Source: Aquarana catesbeiana (lineage: Eukaryota; Chordata; Amphibia; Anura; Ranidae). Taken from it: 64,000 nucleotides of DNA. The DNA is taken from positions 670,456,640 through 670,520,639 of the forward strand of contig NC_133325.1 of assembly GCF_042186555.1 (NCBI RefSeq), written 5' to 3'. Position 1 is the first letter of the stretch. Every line of letters starts with the position of its first letter. Position numbers and translations under genes: made by a program. Of this stretch, positions 22,377-34,430 are shown piece by piece. The notes under the pieces were generated by a model. The model was not told the DNA's origin and did not search any database. It saw nothing but the letters and a program-made list of their open reading frames with translations.

Positions 22377-22657
22377 CTCTACAGGAATAACGAATTATCT
22401 GAAAATTCATTAAGGTAACATAACAAATATAACAGAACGAAATTATGTATTTTACGAATGAAAATGAAACAAAACTAAACAAAATTTTCCGTTGTGCACA
22501 AGTCTAATCTGCAGTCTTTTTTCAGGTATTTCATGTCATGCACTCCAGTGATGGCTGCACATTATTACTCTGGGGTTTGATGATAGTGACAAGAGTGTAG
22601 AATGCCTGTTGCATTGTGCTTCAGTACAGGAACTTGTAACCTCCATCGAGAGACTGT

Positions 22658-22946
22658 GGGGGTTATTTACTAAAGGAAAATCCACTTTGCACTGCAAGTG
22701 CACTTGAAAGTGCACTGAAAGTGCACTTTCAAGTGTATTCGCTCTAAATCTAAGGGCTAGATCTGAAATGAGGGGAAGCTCTGCTGATTTTTATCATCCA
22801 ATCATGTACAAGCCAAAATGCTGTTTTTTATTTTCCTTGCATATCCCCCTTTGGATCTACAGTGACTTTACTTCCAAGTGCACTTTAAGTGCACTTTTAA
22901 GTGCACTTGTAGTGCAAAGTGGATTTGCCCTTAGTAAATAAAGCCC
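22658..22946. mobile_element. MITE of the GGGGTTATTTAC family
   Basis: Ends are GGGGGTTATTTACTAAAGGA and CCTTAGTAAATAAAGCCC. The interior has repeated CAAGTGCACTT words in both orientations. Confidence 0.75.
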
Positions 22947-23174
22947 TGTGTTACAGGGTGACAATGTAAGGGAACAGTTGGGAGCCAGAAACAAAGTGTA
23001 GCTACCACATAAAAGGAACTGCCTGAAAAAGAAGCTTCATGGCAGGATCACCAGGTATTATTTTATTGCTGCAGACCTGAAAATATTGAAACTGACTTTT
23101 AAAGTTACTTTACCTTGATAATGCTTATATGACAATTTATTGAATGGGTTTACATCTACTTAAAGTGCAATACA

Positions 23175-23530
23175 GGGCGGCACAGTGGTCTAGTGGGTAG
23201 CACTCTCGCCTAGCAGTAAGAAGGGTCGCTGGTTCGAATCCCAACCAGGACACTACCTGCTTGGAGTTTGCATGTTCTCCCTGTGCCTGCGTGGGTTTCC
23301 TCCGGGTACTCCGGTTTCCTCCCACACTCCAAAGACATGCTGGTAGGTTAATTGGATCCTGTCTAAATTGTCCCTACTGTACTGTACTGTATGAATGTGA
23401 GTTAGGGACCTTAGATTGTAAGCTCCTTGAGGGTAGGGACTGATGTGAATGTACAATGAATATGTAAAGCGCTGCGTAAATTGACAGCGCTATATAAGTA
23501 CCTGAAATAAATAAATAAAAAAAAAAATAA
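23175..23530 (+). mobile_element. tRNA-derived SINE
   Basis: The head has an A-box-like TAGTGGGTAGCA and the B box GGTTCGAATCC at 23231-23241, so it carries an internal pol III promoter. The body includes the widespread GTTTCCTCCGGGTACTCCGG region. It ends GCGCTATATAAGTACCTG followed by an A-rich AAATAA tail. It is a SINE and not a tRNA gene: no anticodon arm or acceptor pairing was seen. A truncated copy is at 1044-1120. Confidence 0.88.
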
Positions 23531-23850
23531 AATTTACGAAAGGCAAATCCACTTTGCATTACAAGTGCAAACTACAAGTGCAAAGTGTACTTGAAATTGC
23601 ACGGAAAGTGCACTTGGAAGTGCAGTTGCTGTAGATTCGACGGGGACATGCAAGGAAAATAAAAAACAGCATTTTAGCTTGCACATGATTGGATAATAAA
23701 ATCAGCAGAGCTTCACCTCATTTCAGACCTACCCCTTAGATTTACAGCGATTGCATTTCCAAGTGCACTTTCAGTGCAATTTCAAATGCACTTTGCACTT
23801 GTAGTTTGCACTTGTAGTGCAAAGTGGATTTGCCTTTCGTAAAAACCCCT
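23531..23850. mobile_element. MITE of the GGGGTTATTTAC family, abutting the SINE tail
   Basis: Left side TTTACGAAAGGCAAATCCAC, right side TTTGCCTTTCGTAAAAACCC, with CACTTTGCACTTGTAG motifs inside. It starts directly at the A-rich tail of the SINE. Confidence 0.7.
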
Positions 23851-25210
23851 ATGGCTCCATATTGTTCCTGTCATGCTGATATAACATACAATAGTAACAA
23901 CTGTGTAACATGAAAGTAGAACATGATACATCCCATTAAAAGTTCTGTCAACACTTTTCACATTGCAAACAGGTGCATGCGTTGACAGATTGTAATGTGT
24001 AACTCAATACAGTGAGAACAACAGAGCCGGCATTAAAAGCTCAACTTTGCTACCATTGACATTGAATCATTTTCATCTTAGATTTCTATTATGCAAAATG
24101 GCTATGTTCACTTGTCAAAAAGGGAAATTCTAATAGATTTATTAGAATTTGAGGGAAGTAATCACATCATCTTAAATATGCTTCACCAGTTGGCATGCGG
24201 AAGTCAAGAACGTGATGCTGTATTGTTGCAGTGCTTTGGGCACAGAGATAAGAACACAATTTATAGGTCCAGAATATGTTTATGGCTGCTGACTTTGGCT
24301 TTGAAGAAACCTCTTGGCTTTTGTCTGCAACAGAGCTTAGTGAGTTTGGTAACATAAATCATTTAGGCATGGGAATACACCTCATGGCCTGAATGAGTGT
24401 CATGGCTTGGATACCATGGACACACTAGTCTGTTGGTAATCTTCGACGTGAGGATATATTGTTACTGAATGATTCACAGTACATCACTAAGCATATAATA
24501 TCTAGATCCAAGCCCAAAAATATAATATGTTGCAGCTTACCATTGCTTAGATGTGCTGGCTGCATTGTTTTTTGTTTTTTTTTCTTTTTTTCCCCCTTTA
24601 CTTTTCTTGGTGATCCTGTTGGTAGCACACTTCTAGGGTGACAATGCTCACTCACTGTACTGTATCTAAGAAGGAGCACTGTTGTCATCCAAGGGTGTTT
24701 TTGGAACTACAGAACATGCCCTGCTCTCCTCATCTCCATAACATAAAGAGGAGGTGTTCTGTAGTTCACTGAGAAACCTGACAACAGTGCTAACTGATAA
24801 CTGTCAGCAGAGGCAGAGATCACAGAAGATCATCAGCTCACAAGATTTCTGGCAGAATAAGAGGTACAGTATATATTTTCACCTATGGAATACATGTTTC
24901 AAAAGAATTAGGCTCCATGCATACTGGGCTTAAAAAAAACTCCACTCCAGTTCCCCTGAAAAAACAGAAAAAAAACACTCATATAGATCGTTTTCTGTAT
25001 ACAGTTTAGGCAAGTTTAGGAGAGTTGTGCATTTTTTCTGCCGGAAAGCTCCAATCAGAAACATAAACCAGAAGTTTTTTTTTTACCTGCCTCTAAAGGT
25101 TAAGCTTAAAATATGCCTGTAATTGTCCTAATGTGGATGGACAGATAGGATAACATTGAGCTGCTTCAACGGGCAGAATGCAAAACTCCTGTAGTAGAAG
25201 CGTTTTTTAA
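23851..25210. other. Mostly unassigned intronic sequence
   Basis: An inverted repeat at about 24676-24790 pairs AGCACTGTTGTCA and GGAACTACAGAACA with their complements. Otherwise no structure or coding exon is recognised. Confidence 0.4.
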
Positions 25211-25491
25211 CCACTTAAGGACCACCCACCGCATACACGAGATACTGCGCCCGCTGCTCAGCAGGTGAGCTGATGGGCATGTCCAGCGGCCGTGGTGTCC
25301 ACCGGCCACCCGCGATCACTCCTCAGAGAGGCAGAATGGCGATCTGCTAATGTAAACAAAGCAGATCCCTGTTCTGACAGGGGAGTACAGTGTGATTGTC
25401 TGTTCCTAGTGATCAGGAACAGTGATCTCTCTCTACTCCCAGTCAGTCCCCTCCCCCTACAGTTAGACACACCTCGCTAGAACACACTTAA

Positions 25492-27040
25492 AGAGGAGTT
25501 CCGCTTACAAAAAAAAAAATAAAAGTCAGCAGCTACAAATACTGCAGCTGCTGACTTTTAATAATCGGACACTTACCTGTCCCAGGGTCCAGTGATGTGG
25601 GGGATCGAAGCCCCGCTCATCTTCCCCTCCTCTCGGCGGTGCCGGCATTTTAACTGTGGGTGCCACAGCCAGGCAACCACTGCGCATGCGCGAACCGTGC
25701 CGCGCGCTGTGACTGGCCGCGCAATCATCTGGGACCTGTCACGTGTCCCAGATGATTGCCTAGAGCAGTGGTTCTCAACATTTCTAGTGCCATGACCCCT
25801 TGATAAAATTTTCCAAGTTGTGGGGACCCCTAACAGTAAAATTATTTTCGTAGTGTAGGTTGTCAGCACCCAAGGCAAGACAAGTAATTTGCACCCCTAA
25901 CCCACGGACACTGAGTCCCTTCCCACTCGTACGATATTAAAACCCCTTATGGTACATTTTACATTTTTTCTTTCCCTTTTATCTCTCTCTATTCTAATTT
26001 CTTGTTTTTTTCTTACCATCCCTCTCTCTAGCTGTTTTTCTTGTTCTTTCTCTTATTCTTTCTCTCCCTTTTTCTTTGTTCCTCCCCCTCTTTTCCTCTC
26101 CCTTCCATGTATTCTCTATTTTTATTCCTTCTCTAAGGCCCCTTTCACATGAGGCGGACTCCGCTTCCACGGAGTCCGCCTCGGTCCGCCGGCTCAGCGG
26201 GAGATCTCTCCGTTGATCTCCGCTGAGCCGGCGGATGACAGGTCCCTCTCTGCTCACTGAGCGGGGAGGGGCTTGTCAGGCGCCGCTGCCACCTATGGAG
26301 GGATTGGATGAAAACAGACAGCATGTCCGTTTTCATCAGATCTCACCTGATCCGATCCGCCAGCGACGGACCTGGACGTAGGGCCATCCATCTGCTTTTA
26401 GCGGATCGGACCGGGTCGGATGTCAGCGGACATGTCTCCGCTGACATCCGTCGCTCCATAGGCTAACATGGAGCGCCCGTTCAGATCTGCCGTCAAAACT
26501 GACAGGTGGACCTGAACGGTCCGAATGTGTGAAAGGGGCCTTACTCCTTGGTGGGGGGGGGGAATGTGATGAGTGGCAATGCTGGGGAAGTTCTGATCAG
26601 CCAACTTAGGTGCTCTCTTGATCAAGGTCATCGACTGAGCTGAGAACTGTAGTGGTGACTTTTAATGGCAACTCTAATCACAGGTAGTGTTACGGTGTCT
26701 CCGGTTTCACTGTGTCTCCTACTTTGTGGTGTCTCGTAGCAGTGACACCTATTCCGAAATCAGGAGATAGGGTCTCCTCCAGCCCCTCTCACTTCACATT
26801 CCTCACCAGTCAGCTGACCTCTAGTCTCTGTCCACCCAGCTATTCTGTAAACTGAATAGGCGGCTGCGAAGAGGCTGAGTGGGCAGCCGCGGGCTCCAGG
26901 GACAGCCCTGCTGGGTGCCCGCAAAAAAGCCTGAGAGAGCAGTGCGGGCTTCAGGAACAGCCCAGGATTCGGTGACCCCTGGCAAATCATAAATCGACCC
27001 CATTAATGAAATTTTTTTTTTTTTGGGGTGGAACTCTACT
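25492..27040. mobile_element. Second TTAA-targeting family, AGAGGAGTTCC ends
   Basis: Ends AGAGGAGTTCCGC and GGAACTCTACT are inverted, and TTAA flanks both sides (25488-25491, 27041-27044). The element at 16175 shows the same site with a single TTAA. Contains a stem-loop around GTCAGCAGCTACAAATACTG (25524-25562, recurring at 48108-48147), a hAT-like GCAGTGGTTCTCAACATTTC start near 25767, a CT-rich run at 25965-26135 and the Harbinger MITE at 26137. Confidence 0.78.
26137..26540. mobile_element. Harbinger MITE (GGCCCCTTTCACA ends)
   Basis: Ends GGCCCCTTTCACATGAGGCG and TGTGAAAGGGGCC, flanked by TAA at 26134-26136 and TTA at 26541-26543. The body is very similar in sequence and orientation to the copy at 57257-57642 in the retrovirus. 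Confidence 0.82.
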
Positions 27041-27117
27041 TTAACCCCTTGATCACCCCCTAGTGTTAACCCCTTCCTTGCCAGTGATCAGGATATTTTT
27101 AGCTCTGATCACTGTAA

Positions 27118-27551
27118 TGCCCCGTACACACGGTCGGACTTTGTTTGGACATTCCGACAACAAAATCCATGGATTTTTTCCGACGGATGTTGGCTCAAAC
27201 TTGTCTTGCATACACACAGTCACACAAAGTTGTCGGAAAATCCGATCGTTCTAAACGCGGTGACGTAAAACACGTACGTCGGGACTATAAACGGGGCAGT
27301 GGCCAATAGCTTTCATCTCTGTATTTATTCTGAGCAAGCGTGGCACTTTGTCCGTCAGATTTGTGTACACACGATCGGAATTTCCGACAACGGATTTTGT
27401 TGTCGGAAAATTTTATATCCTGCTCTCAAACTTTGTGTGTCGGAAAATCCGATGAAAAATGTGTGATGGAGCCTACACATGGTCGGAATTTCCGACAACA
27501 AGGTCCTATCACACATTTTCCGTCGGAAAATCCGACCGTGTGTACGGGGCA
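27118..27551. mobile_element. Harbinger MITE (TGCCCCGTACACACGGTCGG ends)
   Basis: Inverted ends TGCCCCGTACACACGGTCGG and CCGACCGTGTGTACGGGGCA with TAA on both sides (27115-27117, 27552-27554). The interior repeats GGAATTTCCGACAACA in both orientations. Non-coding. Confidence 0.88.
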
Positions 27552-28736
27552 TAATAATGTCACTGGTCCCAAAAAGTGTCCGATCTGTCCGCCTCAATGT
27601 CGCAGTCCTGCTAAAAATCGCTGATTACCGCCATTACTAGTAAAAAATTTAAAAAAATAATAAAAATGCCGTAAATCTATCCCCTATTTTGTAGACGCTA
27701 TAACTTTTTCTCAAACCAATCAATATAAGCTTATTGCGATTTTTTTTACCAAAAATATGTAGCAGAATACATATTGGTTGTGGGGGTCTATGGGCGGAGG
27801 GTTTATAGGAATCTGGAAGCCCCCTTTAACAAGGGGGGACCCCAGGTACTGCCTCCCCAGCTATGTGAATAAGTATTGGGTACCCATACCCATTCACCAA
27901 AAAAGTGTCAAAAAGTAAAAAAACACACATAGTTTTTGACAAATCCTTTATTAAAAAAAATTGTGTCCCCAATGTAAATCTATTGCTAATCACGCCTCTC
28001 ACCGCACCCGAAAAAGAAGAAAACAAAAACGCACCTACCCGCTATGCTGGCCGCCTACTGCAGGCTTTGACATTTCTTTTAAAGGTAAGGGGTGGAGCCA
28101 CCTAGCTACGTCACCTGGTGGCACCACCCCCTTGTGACGTCGCCGGCCCGGCATGGCCCCTCCCTTACCAATATAAGAATTGTCAAAGCGCGGAGGAGGC
28201 ATTCGGGGGCGGCCATCCTAGAAGGCAGGACTTTTTTTTTTTTTTTTACATTTTACAGGTCGGCGGTGCTGTTTTTTTTACTTTTTAACCACTTCAGCCC
28301 CGGAAGGTTTTACCCCCTTCCTGACCAGAGCACTTTTTACAATTCGGCACTGCGTCGCTTTAACTGCTAATTGCGCGGTCATGCAATGCTGTACCCAAAC
28401 GAAATTTGCGTCCTTTTCTTCCCACAAATAGAGCTTTCTTTTGATGGTATTTGATCACCTCTGCCGTTTTTATTTTTTGCGCTATACACGGAAAAAGACC
28501 GAAAATTTTGAAAAAAAATGATATTTTCTACTTTTTGTTCTAAAAAAAATCCAATAAACTCAATTTTAGTCATACATTTAGGCCAAAATGTATTCGGCCA
28601 CATGTCTTTGGTAGAAAAAATGTCAATAAGTGTATATTTATTGGTTTGCGCAAAAGTTATAGCGCCTACAAACTAGGGTACATTTTCTGGAATTTACACA
28701 GCCTTTAATTTATGACTGCCTATGTCGTTTCTTGAG

Positions 28737-31466
28737 GTGCTAAAATGGCAGGGCAGTACAAAACCCCCACAAATGACCCCATTTTGGAAAGTAGACACCC
28801 CAAGGAATTTGCTGAGAGGCATGTTGAGCCCATTGAATATTCATTTTTTTTGTCCCAAGTGATTGAATAATGACAAAAAAAAAATTACAAAAAGTTGTCA
28901 CTAAATGATATATTGCTCACACAGGCCATGGGCATATGTGGAATTGCACCCCAAAATACATTTAGCTGCTTCTCCTGAGTATGGGGATACCACATGTGTG
29001 GGACTTTTTGGGAGCCTAGCCGCATACGGGGCCCCGAAAACCAATCACTGCCTTCAGGATTTCTAAGGGCGTACATTTTTGATTTTACTCCTCACTACCT
29101 ATCACAGTTTTGAAGGCCATAAAATGCCCAGATGGCATAAAACCCCCCCAAATGACCCCATTTTGGAAAGTAGACACCCCAAGCTATTTGCTTTGAGGCA
29201 TGTTGAGTCCATGGAATGTTTTATATTTTGACACAAGTTGCGGGAAAGTGACAATTTTTTTTTTTTTTGCACAAAGTTGTCACTAAATGATATATTGCTC
29301 ACACAGGCCATGGGCATATGTGGAATTGCACCCCAAAATACATTTAGCTGCTTCTCCTGAGTACGGGGATACCACATATGTGGGACTTTTTGAGAGCCTA
29401 GCCGCGTACGGGGCCACGAAAACCAATCACTGCCTTCAGGATTTCTAAGGGCATACATTTTTGATTTTACTCCTCACTACCTATCACAGTTTCGGAGGCC
29501 ATGGAATGCCCAGGTGGCACAAACCCCCCCCAAATGACCCCATTTTGGAAAGTAGACACCCCAAGCTATTTGCTGAGGGGCATGGTGAGTATTTTGCAGC
29601 TCTCATTTGTTTTTGAAAATAAAGAAAGACGATAAAAAAAAATTTTTTTTTTCTTTTTTCAATTTTCAAAACTTTGTGACAAAAAGTGAGGTCTGCAAAA
29701 TACTCACTATACCTCTCATCAAATAGCTTGGGGTGTCTACTTTCCAAAATGGGGTCATTTGGGGGTGTTTTTTGCCACCTGGGCATTCCATGGCCTCCGA
29801 AACTGTGATAGGCAGTGAAGAGTGAAATCAAAAATTTACGGCCTTAGAAAGCCTGAAGGCGGTGCTTGGTTTTCGGGGTCCCGTGCGCGGCTAGGCTCCC
29901 AAAAAGTCTCACACATGTGGTATTCCCGTACTCAGGAGAAGCAACAGAATGTATTTTGGGGTGTAATTTCACATATTCCCATGGCATGTTTGAGCAATAT
30001 ATCATTTAGTGACAACTTTGCGCAAAAAAAAATAAAAAAAATAAAAAATTGTCTCTTTCCCGCAACTTGTGTCACAATATAAAATATTCCATGGACTCGA
30101 CATGCCTCTCAGCAAATAGCTTGGGGTGTCTACTTTCCAAAATGGGGTCATTTGGGGGGGTTTTGAACTGTCCTGGCATTTTATGCACAACATTTAGAAG
30201 CTTATGTCACACATCACCCACTCTTCTAACCACTTGAAGACAAAGCCCTTTCTGACACTTTTTGATTACATAAAAAAATATTTTTTTTTGCGGTGCTAAA
30301 ATGGCAGGGCAGTACAAAACCCCCACAAATGACCCCATTTTGGAAAGTAGACACCCCAAGGAATTTGCTGAGAGGCATGTTGAGCCCATTGAATATTCAT
30401 TTTTTTTGTCCCAAGTGATTGAATAATGACAAAAAAAAAATTACAAAAAGTTGTCACTAAATGATATATTGCTCACACAGGCCATGGGCATATGTGGAAT
30501 TGCACCCCAAAATACATTTAGCTGCTTCTCCTGAGTACGGGGATACCACATATGTGGGACTTTTTGAGAGCCTAGCCGCGTACGGGGCCACGAAAACCAA
30601 TCACTGCCTTCAGGATTTCTAAGGGCATACATTTTTGATTTTACTCCTCACTACCTATCACAGTTTCGGAGGCCATGGAATGCCCAGGTGGCACAAACCC
30701 CCCCCAAATGACCCCATTTTGGAAAGTAGACACCCCAAGCTATTTGCTGAGAGGCATGGTGAGTATTTTGCAGCTCTCATTTGTTTTTGAAAATAAAGAA
30801 AGACGATAAAAAAAAATTTTTTTTTTCTTTTTTCAATTTTCAAAACTTTGTGACAAAAAGTGAGGTCTGCAAAATACTCACTATACCTCTCATCAAATAG
30901 CTTGGGGTGTCTACTTTCCAAAATGGGGTCATTTGGGGGTGTTTTTTGCCACCTGGGCATTCCATGGCCTCCGAAACTGTGATAGGCAGTGAAGAGTGAA
31001 ATCAAAAATTTACGGCCTTAGAAAGCCTGAAGGCGGTGCTTGGTTTTCGGGGTCCCGTGCGCGGCTAGGCTCCCAAAAAGTCTCACACATGTGGTATTCC
31101 CGTACTCAGGAGAAGCAACAGAATGTATTTTGGGGTGTAATTTCACATATTCCCATGGCATGTTTGAGCAATATATCATTTAGTGACAACTTTGCGCAAA
31201 AAAAAATAAAAAAAATAAAAAATTGTCTCTTTCCCGCAACTTGTGTCACAATATAAAATATTCCATGGACTCGACATGCCTCTCAGCAAATAGCTTGGGG
31301 TGTCTACTTTCCAAAATGGGGTCATTTGGGGGGGTTTTGAACTGTCCTGGCATTTTATGCACAACATCTAGAAGCTTATGTCACACATCACCCACTCTTC
31401 TAACCACTTGAAGACAAAGCCCTTTCTGACACTTTTTGATTACATAAAAAAATATTTTTTTTTGCA
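28737..31466. repeat. Tandem duplication of 1556 and 1174 bp
   Basis: The stretch starting at 28737 (GTGCTAAAATGGCAGGGCAG) begins again at 30293. From about 30450 the second copy follows 29276 onward, shifted by 1174 bp and nearly identical up to about 31466. The 382 bp lacking in copy 2 equals the spacing of an internal repeat in copy 1 (28885-29076 against 29267-29458). Confidence 0.88.
29105..30190. repeat. Long inverted repeat, arms of about 500 bp (first copy)
   Basis: 29105-29612 matches the complement of 29697-30190 around an A/T-rich centre near 29655. Shared blocks include CCCATTTTGGAAAGTAGACA and GTGAGTATTTTGCAG. Copy 2 has the equivalent arms at about 30446-30786 and 30871-31364. 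Confidence 0.8.
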
Positions 31467-32909
31467 AGAAAATTACTTTGAACCCCCAAACATTATATAT
31501 TTTTTTTAAAGCAAATGCCCTACAGATTAAAATGGTGGGTGTTTCATTTTTTTTTTTCACACAGTATTTGCGCAGCGATTTTTCAAACGCATTTTTGGGG
31601 GAAAAAACACACTTTTTTAAATTTTAATGCACTAAAACACACTATATTGCCCAAATGTTTGATGAAATAAAAAAGATGATCTTAGGCCGAGTACATGGAT
31701 ACCAAACATGACATGCTTTAAAATTGCGCACAAACGTGCAGTGGCGACAAACTAAATACATTTTTAAAAGCCTTTACAGGTTACCACTTTAGATTTACAG
31801 AGGAGGTCTACTGCTAAAATTACTGCCCTCGATCTGACGTTCGCGGTGATACCTCACATGCATGGTGCAATTGCTGTTTACATTTGACGCCAGACCGACG
31901 CTTGCGTTCGCCTTAACGCGAGAGCAGGGGGGACAGGGGTGCTTTTTTTTTTTTTTTTTTTCTTTATTATTATTATTTTTTTATCTTATTTTTAAACTGT
32001 TCCTTTCATTTTTTTTTTTTTTAATCATTTTTATTGTTATCTCAGGGAATGTAAATATCCCCTATCATAGCAATAGGTAGTGACAGGTACTCTTTTTTGC
32101 AAAAATTGGGGTCTATTAGACCCTAGATTTCTCCTCTGCCCTCAAAGCATCTGACCACACCAAGATCGGTGTGATAAAATGCTTTCCCAATTTCCCAATG
32201 GCGCTGTTTACATCCGGCGAAATCTAAGTCATAAAATGCTCGTAGCTTCCGGTTTCTTAGGCCATAGAGATGTTTGGAGCCACTCTGGTCTCTGATCAGC
32301 TCTATGGTCAGCTGGCTGAATCACCGGCTGCATTCTCAGGTTCCCTGTTGAGACAGGAGAGCCAGAGAAAAACACGGAAGACGTTGGGGGGGGGGCATTC
32401 CCTCCCACTGCTTGTAAAAGCAGTCTAGAGGCTAATTAGCTGCTAGGATTGCTTTTACATGAAAGCCGATCGCTGGCTGAAAAGAATGATACCAAGATGA
32501 TACCTAAACCTGCAGGCATCATTCTGGTATAACCACTCAAAGTCGTGAATGGCGTACCTGAAGACAAAAGAATGGTTAACAATAAAGCACAGTAAACGGT
32601 AAGGTATAAAAAATTGCATACCTGAAAAACAAACATGATAAAACATAATAACAATAAAACATTGCAGAATAGAATACAGTAAAAAAGAGCAGAACAAGAG
32701 AGAGAGAATAGAGAGAGAGAGAACAATAAAACGACAACTATTTTTTTTTATTTTATATTTTTGTATGTGTTTTTTTTTTTTTTTACACTTTTTTTTGTAA
32801 CTAACTTTTATAACTGTAACCGGTTCCAGGTTCGGGTCTCTCAAAATGCGATGGCATCTTGGGAGACCCTGTGAAAGTGTGCCTAGTCTGTGCAATGCTG
32901 TACCCTACG

Positions 32910-33300
32910 CTAATACTCAACTAGTGAATGGTAGCGTTCAAAACATTCACCAATGCAAAGACCAGGATTGTCAGGACAGGAGGGACAATAATAGCGGGTG
33001 TCACGCCTATATCCGCGCTTGCTGCAGACACGACATCTTTTTTGGGGGGGTTCGCTGGGTAGGGGTACTCGGGAGGACATAAAGAAAATGCCTCTCATGC
33101 AGCCGACTGCATTTGGTTGGGGATGTGAATGGGGGAAGTACGGGCGCTGCAGAAGCGGTGGGTTCCCAATTAGGATTGGCGAATGCAGCAGGAAGGGCAC
33201 TATGGGCACGACGGGCCTGTGTTTGTCTTCTTGGTGGCAGCGGGACACTACTTGTGCTTGCCACCTCACCAGCTTGAACTGCACTTATGGGACTCGCCAC
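32910..33300 (-). pseudogene. piggyBac transposase, C-terminal Cys-rich remnant
   Basis: The last residues before the stop at 32910 show KRCRVCSKRGYRRDTRYYC, then P-S-C, LCIGEC and a final F-x-x-YH. This is the cysteine/histidine arrangement of the C-terminal zinc-binding domain of piggyBac transposases, which contacts the transposon ends. Just before it, in another minus frame (ORF 33007-33300), a RHFLYVLP stretch corresponds to the usual RHFP-type motif, so a frameshift near 33060 separates them. The catalytic DDD core is not visible; satellite and other repeat DNA occupies the place where it should lie. The gene is a dead remnant within the element at 28289-35263. Confidence 0.8.
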
Positions 33301-33360
33301 GTCACCAAGTGTTACTGCAGTGCTGGTTTGACTACGACCGGGGTGTACTAGGCCGCTGGT

Positions 33361-34430
33361 GCTTGCCAGTTCACCAAAACGCTACAAAAAAAACTGTTAG
33401 CGATCGCAGGGATCAGGCCTGACTCTGCGAACGCTGCAGTTATGCGTTTAGTGTTTTGTAAGTGTCAGTGATCGATCGATACTGCACTTGGGTGGGCTGG
33501 GCTGGGCCGGGCGGAGGGGCAAAACGCAGGTGCTAGCAGGTATCTGGGCTGATCCCGCTAACACTGCGTTTGTGGGAACCCTAAACTGCTGGGGACGCTA
33601 GTATAGATCTGATCAGATCAGATATTGATCCGATCAGATACTATACCACTAAGGGAGGTGTACGGTGCATGCGTGGGTGTTAGCGGTACTGGCGCTAACC
33701 TGACGCTGCCTGGGGCTGGTGCTTGCCAGTTCACCAAAACGCTACCAAAAAAACTGTTAGCGATCGCAGGGATCAGGCCTGACTCTGCGAACGCTGCAGT
33801 TATGCGTTTAGTGTTTTGTAAGTGACAGTGATCGATCGATACTGCACTTGGGTGGGCTGGGCCGGGCGGAGGGGTAAAACGCAGGTGCTAGCAGGTATCT
33901 GGGCTGATCCCGCTAACACTGCGTGTTTGGGAACCCTAAACTGCTGGGGACGCTAGTATAGATCTGATCGGATCAGATATTGATCCGTTCAGATACTATA
34001 CCACTAAGGGAGGTGTACGGTGCGTGCGTGGGTGTTAGCGGTACTGGCGCTAACCTGACGCTGCCTGGGGCTGGTGCTTGCCAGTTCACCAAAACGCTAC
34101 CAAGAAAACTGTTAGCGATCGCAGGGATCAGGCCTGACTCTGTGAACGCTGCAGTTATGCGTTTAGTGTTTTGTAAGTGACAGTGATCGATCGATACTGC
34201 ACTTGGGTGGGCAGGGCCGGGCAGAGGGGAAAAACCCAGGTGCTAGCGGGTATCTGGGCTGATCCTGCTAACACTGCGTTTTTGGGAACCCTAAACTGCT
34301 GGGGACACTAGTATAGATCTGATCGGATCAGATATTGATCCGTACAGATACTATACCACTAAGGGAGGCGTATGCTGCGTGCGTGGGTGTTAGCGGTACT
34401 GGCGCTAATCTGGCGCTGCCTGGGGCGACG
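33361..34430 (+). repeat. Satellite of three units, 355-360 bp
   Basis: GCTTGCCAGTTCACCAAAAC begins units at 33361, 33721 and 34076. Each unit contains GATCGATCGATACTGCACTT and a palindrome-rich GATCTGATC(A/G)GATCAGATA segment. Open frames at 33625-33825 and 33980-34180 are repeats of the same non-coding unit. Confidence 0.9.

Larger units (their letters stand above)
21127..22506. mobile_element. hAT non-autonomous element with two nested insertions
   Basis: Termini are TAGACATGCGCAATTCGTTT and, in reverse complement, TAGACTTGTGCACAACGG. The 8-bp duplication ATCTGCAG is at 21119-21126 and 22507-22514. Same family as 9220-13439. It carries a Harbinger element (21318-21926) and a small hAT MITE (22192-22376). 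Confidence 0.88.
25211..27782 (-). mobile_element. piggyBac-type element, heavily interrupted
   Basis: TTAA at 25207-25210 precedes CCACTTAAGGACC. The sequence then follows the copy at 16175-17148 but is interrupted by 25492-27040 and 27118-27551. The far end is lost near 27782, where hAT sequence begins. Confidence 0.75.

Noticed and set aside
23231..23241. tRNA gene suggested by a B box
   Set aside because: The head is part of a SINE with a long body and A-rich tail, and no cloverleaf could be formed by eye.
25994..26257. Arg/Glu-rich minus-strand ORF
   Set aside because: Translation of a CT-rich simple sequence running into a Harbinger MITE.
29484..31005. Repeated ORFs of 115 and 86 codons on both strands between 29484 and 31256
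   Set aside because: They are copies of one inverted-repeat, non-coding part of a piggyBac element and appear twice only because the DNA is duplicated.
32436..32895. Minus-strand ORFs of 96 and 146 codons
   Set aside because: Low-complexity A/T-rich and GA-rich DNA inside the piggyBac element, with no domain.
33361..34430. CRISPR-like direct repeats
   Set aside because: Units are 355-360 bp with no short repeat-spacer pattern. The sequence is a eukaryotic satellite.
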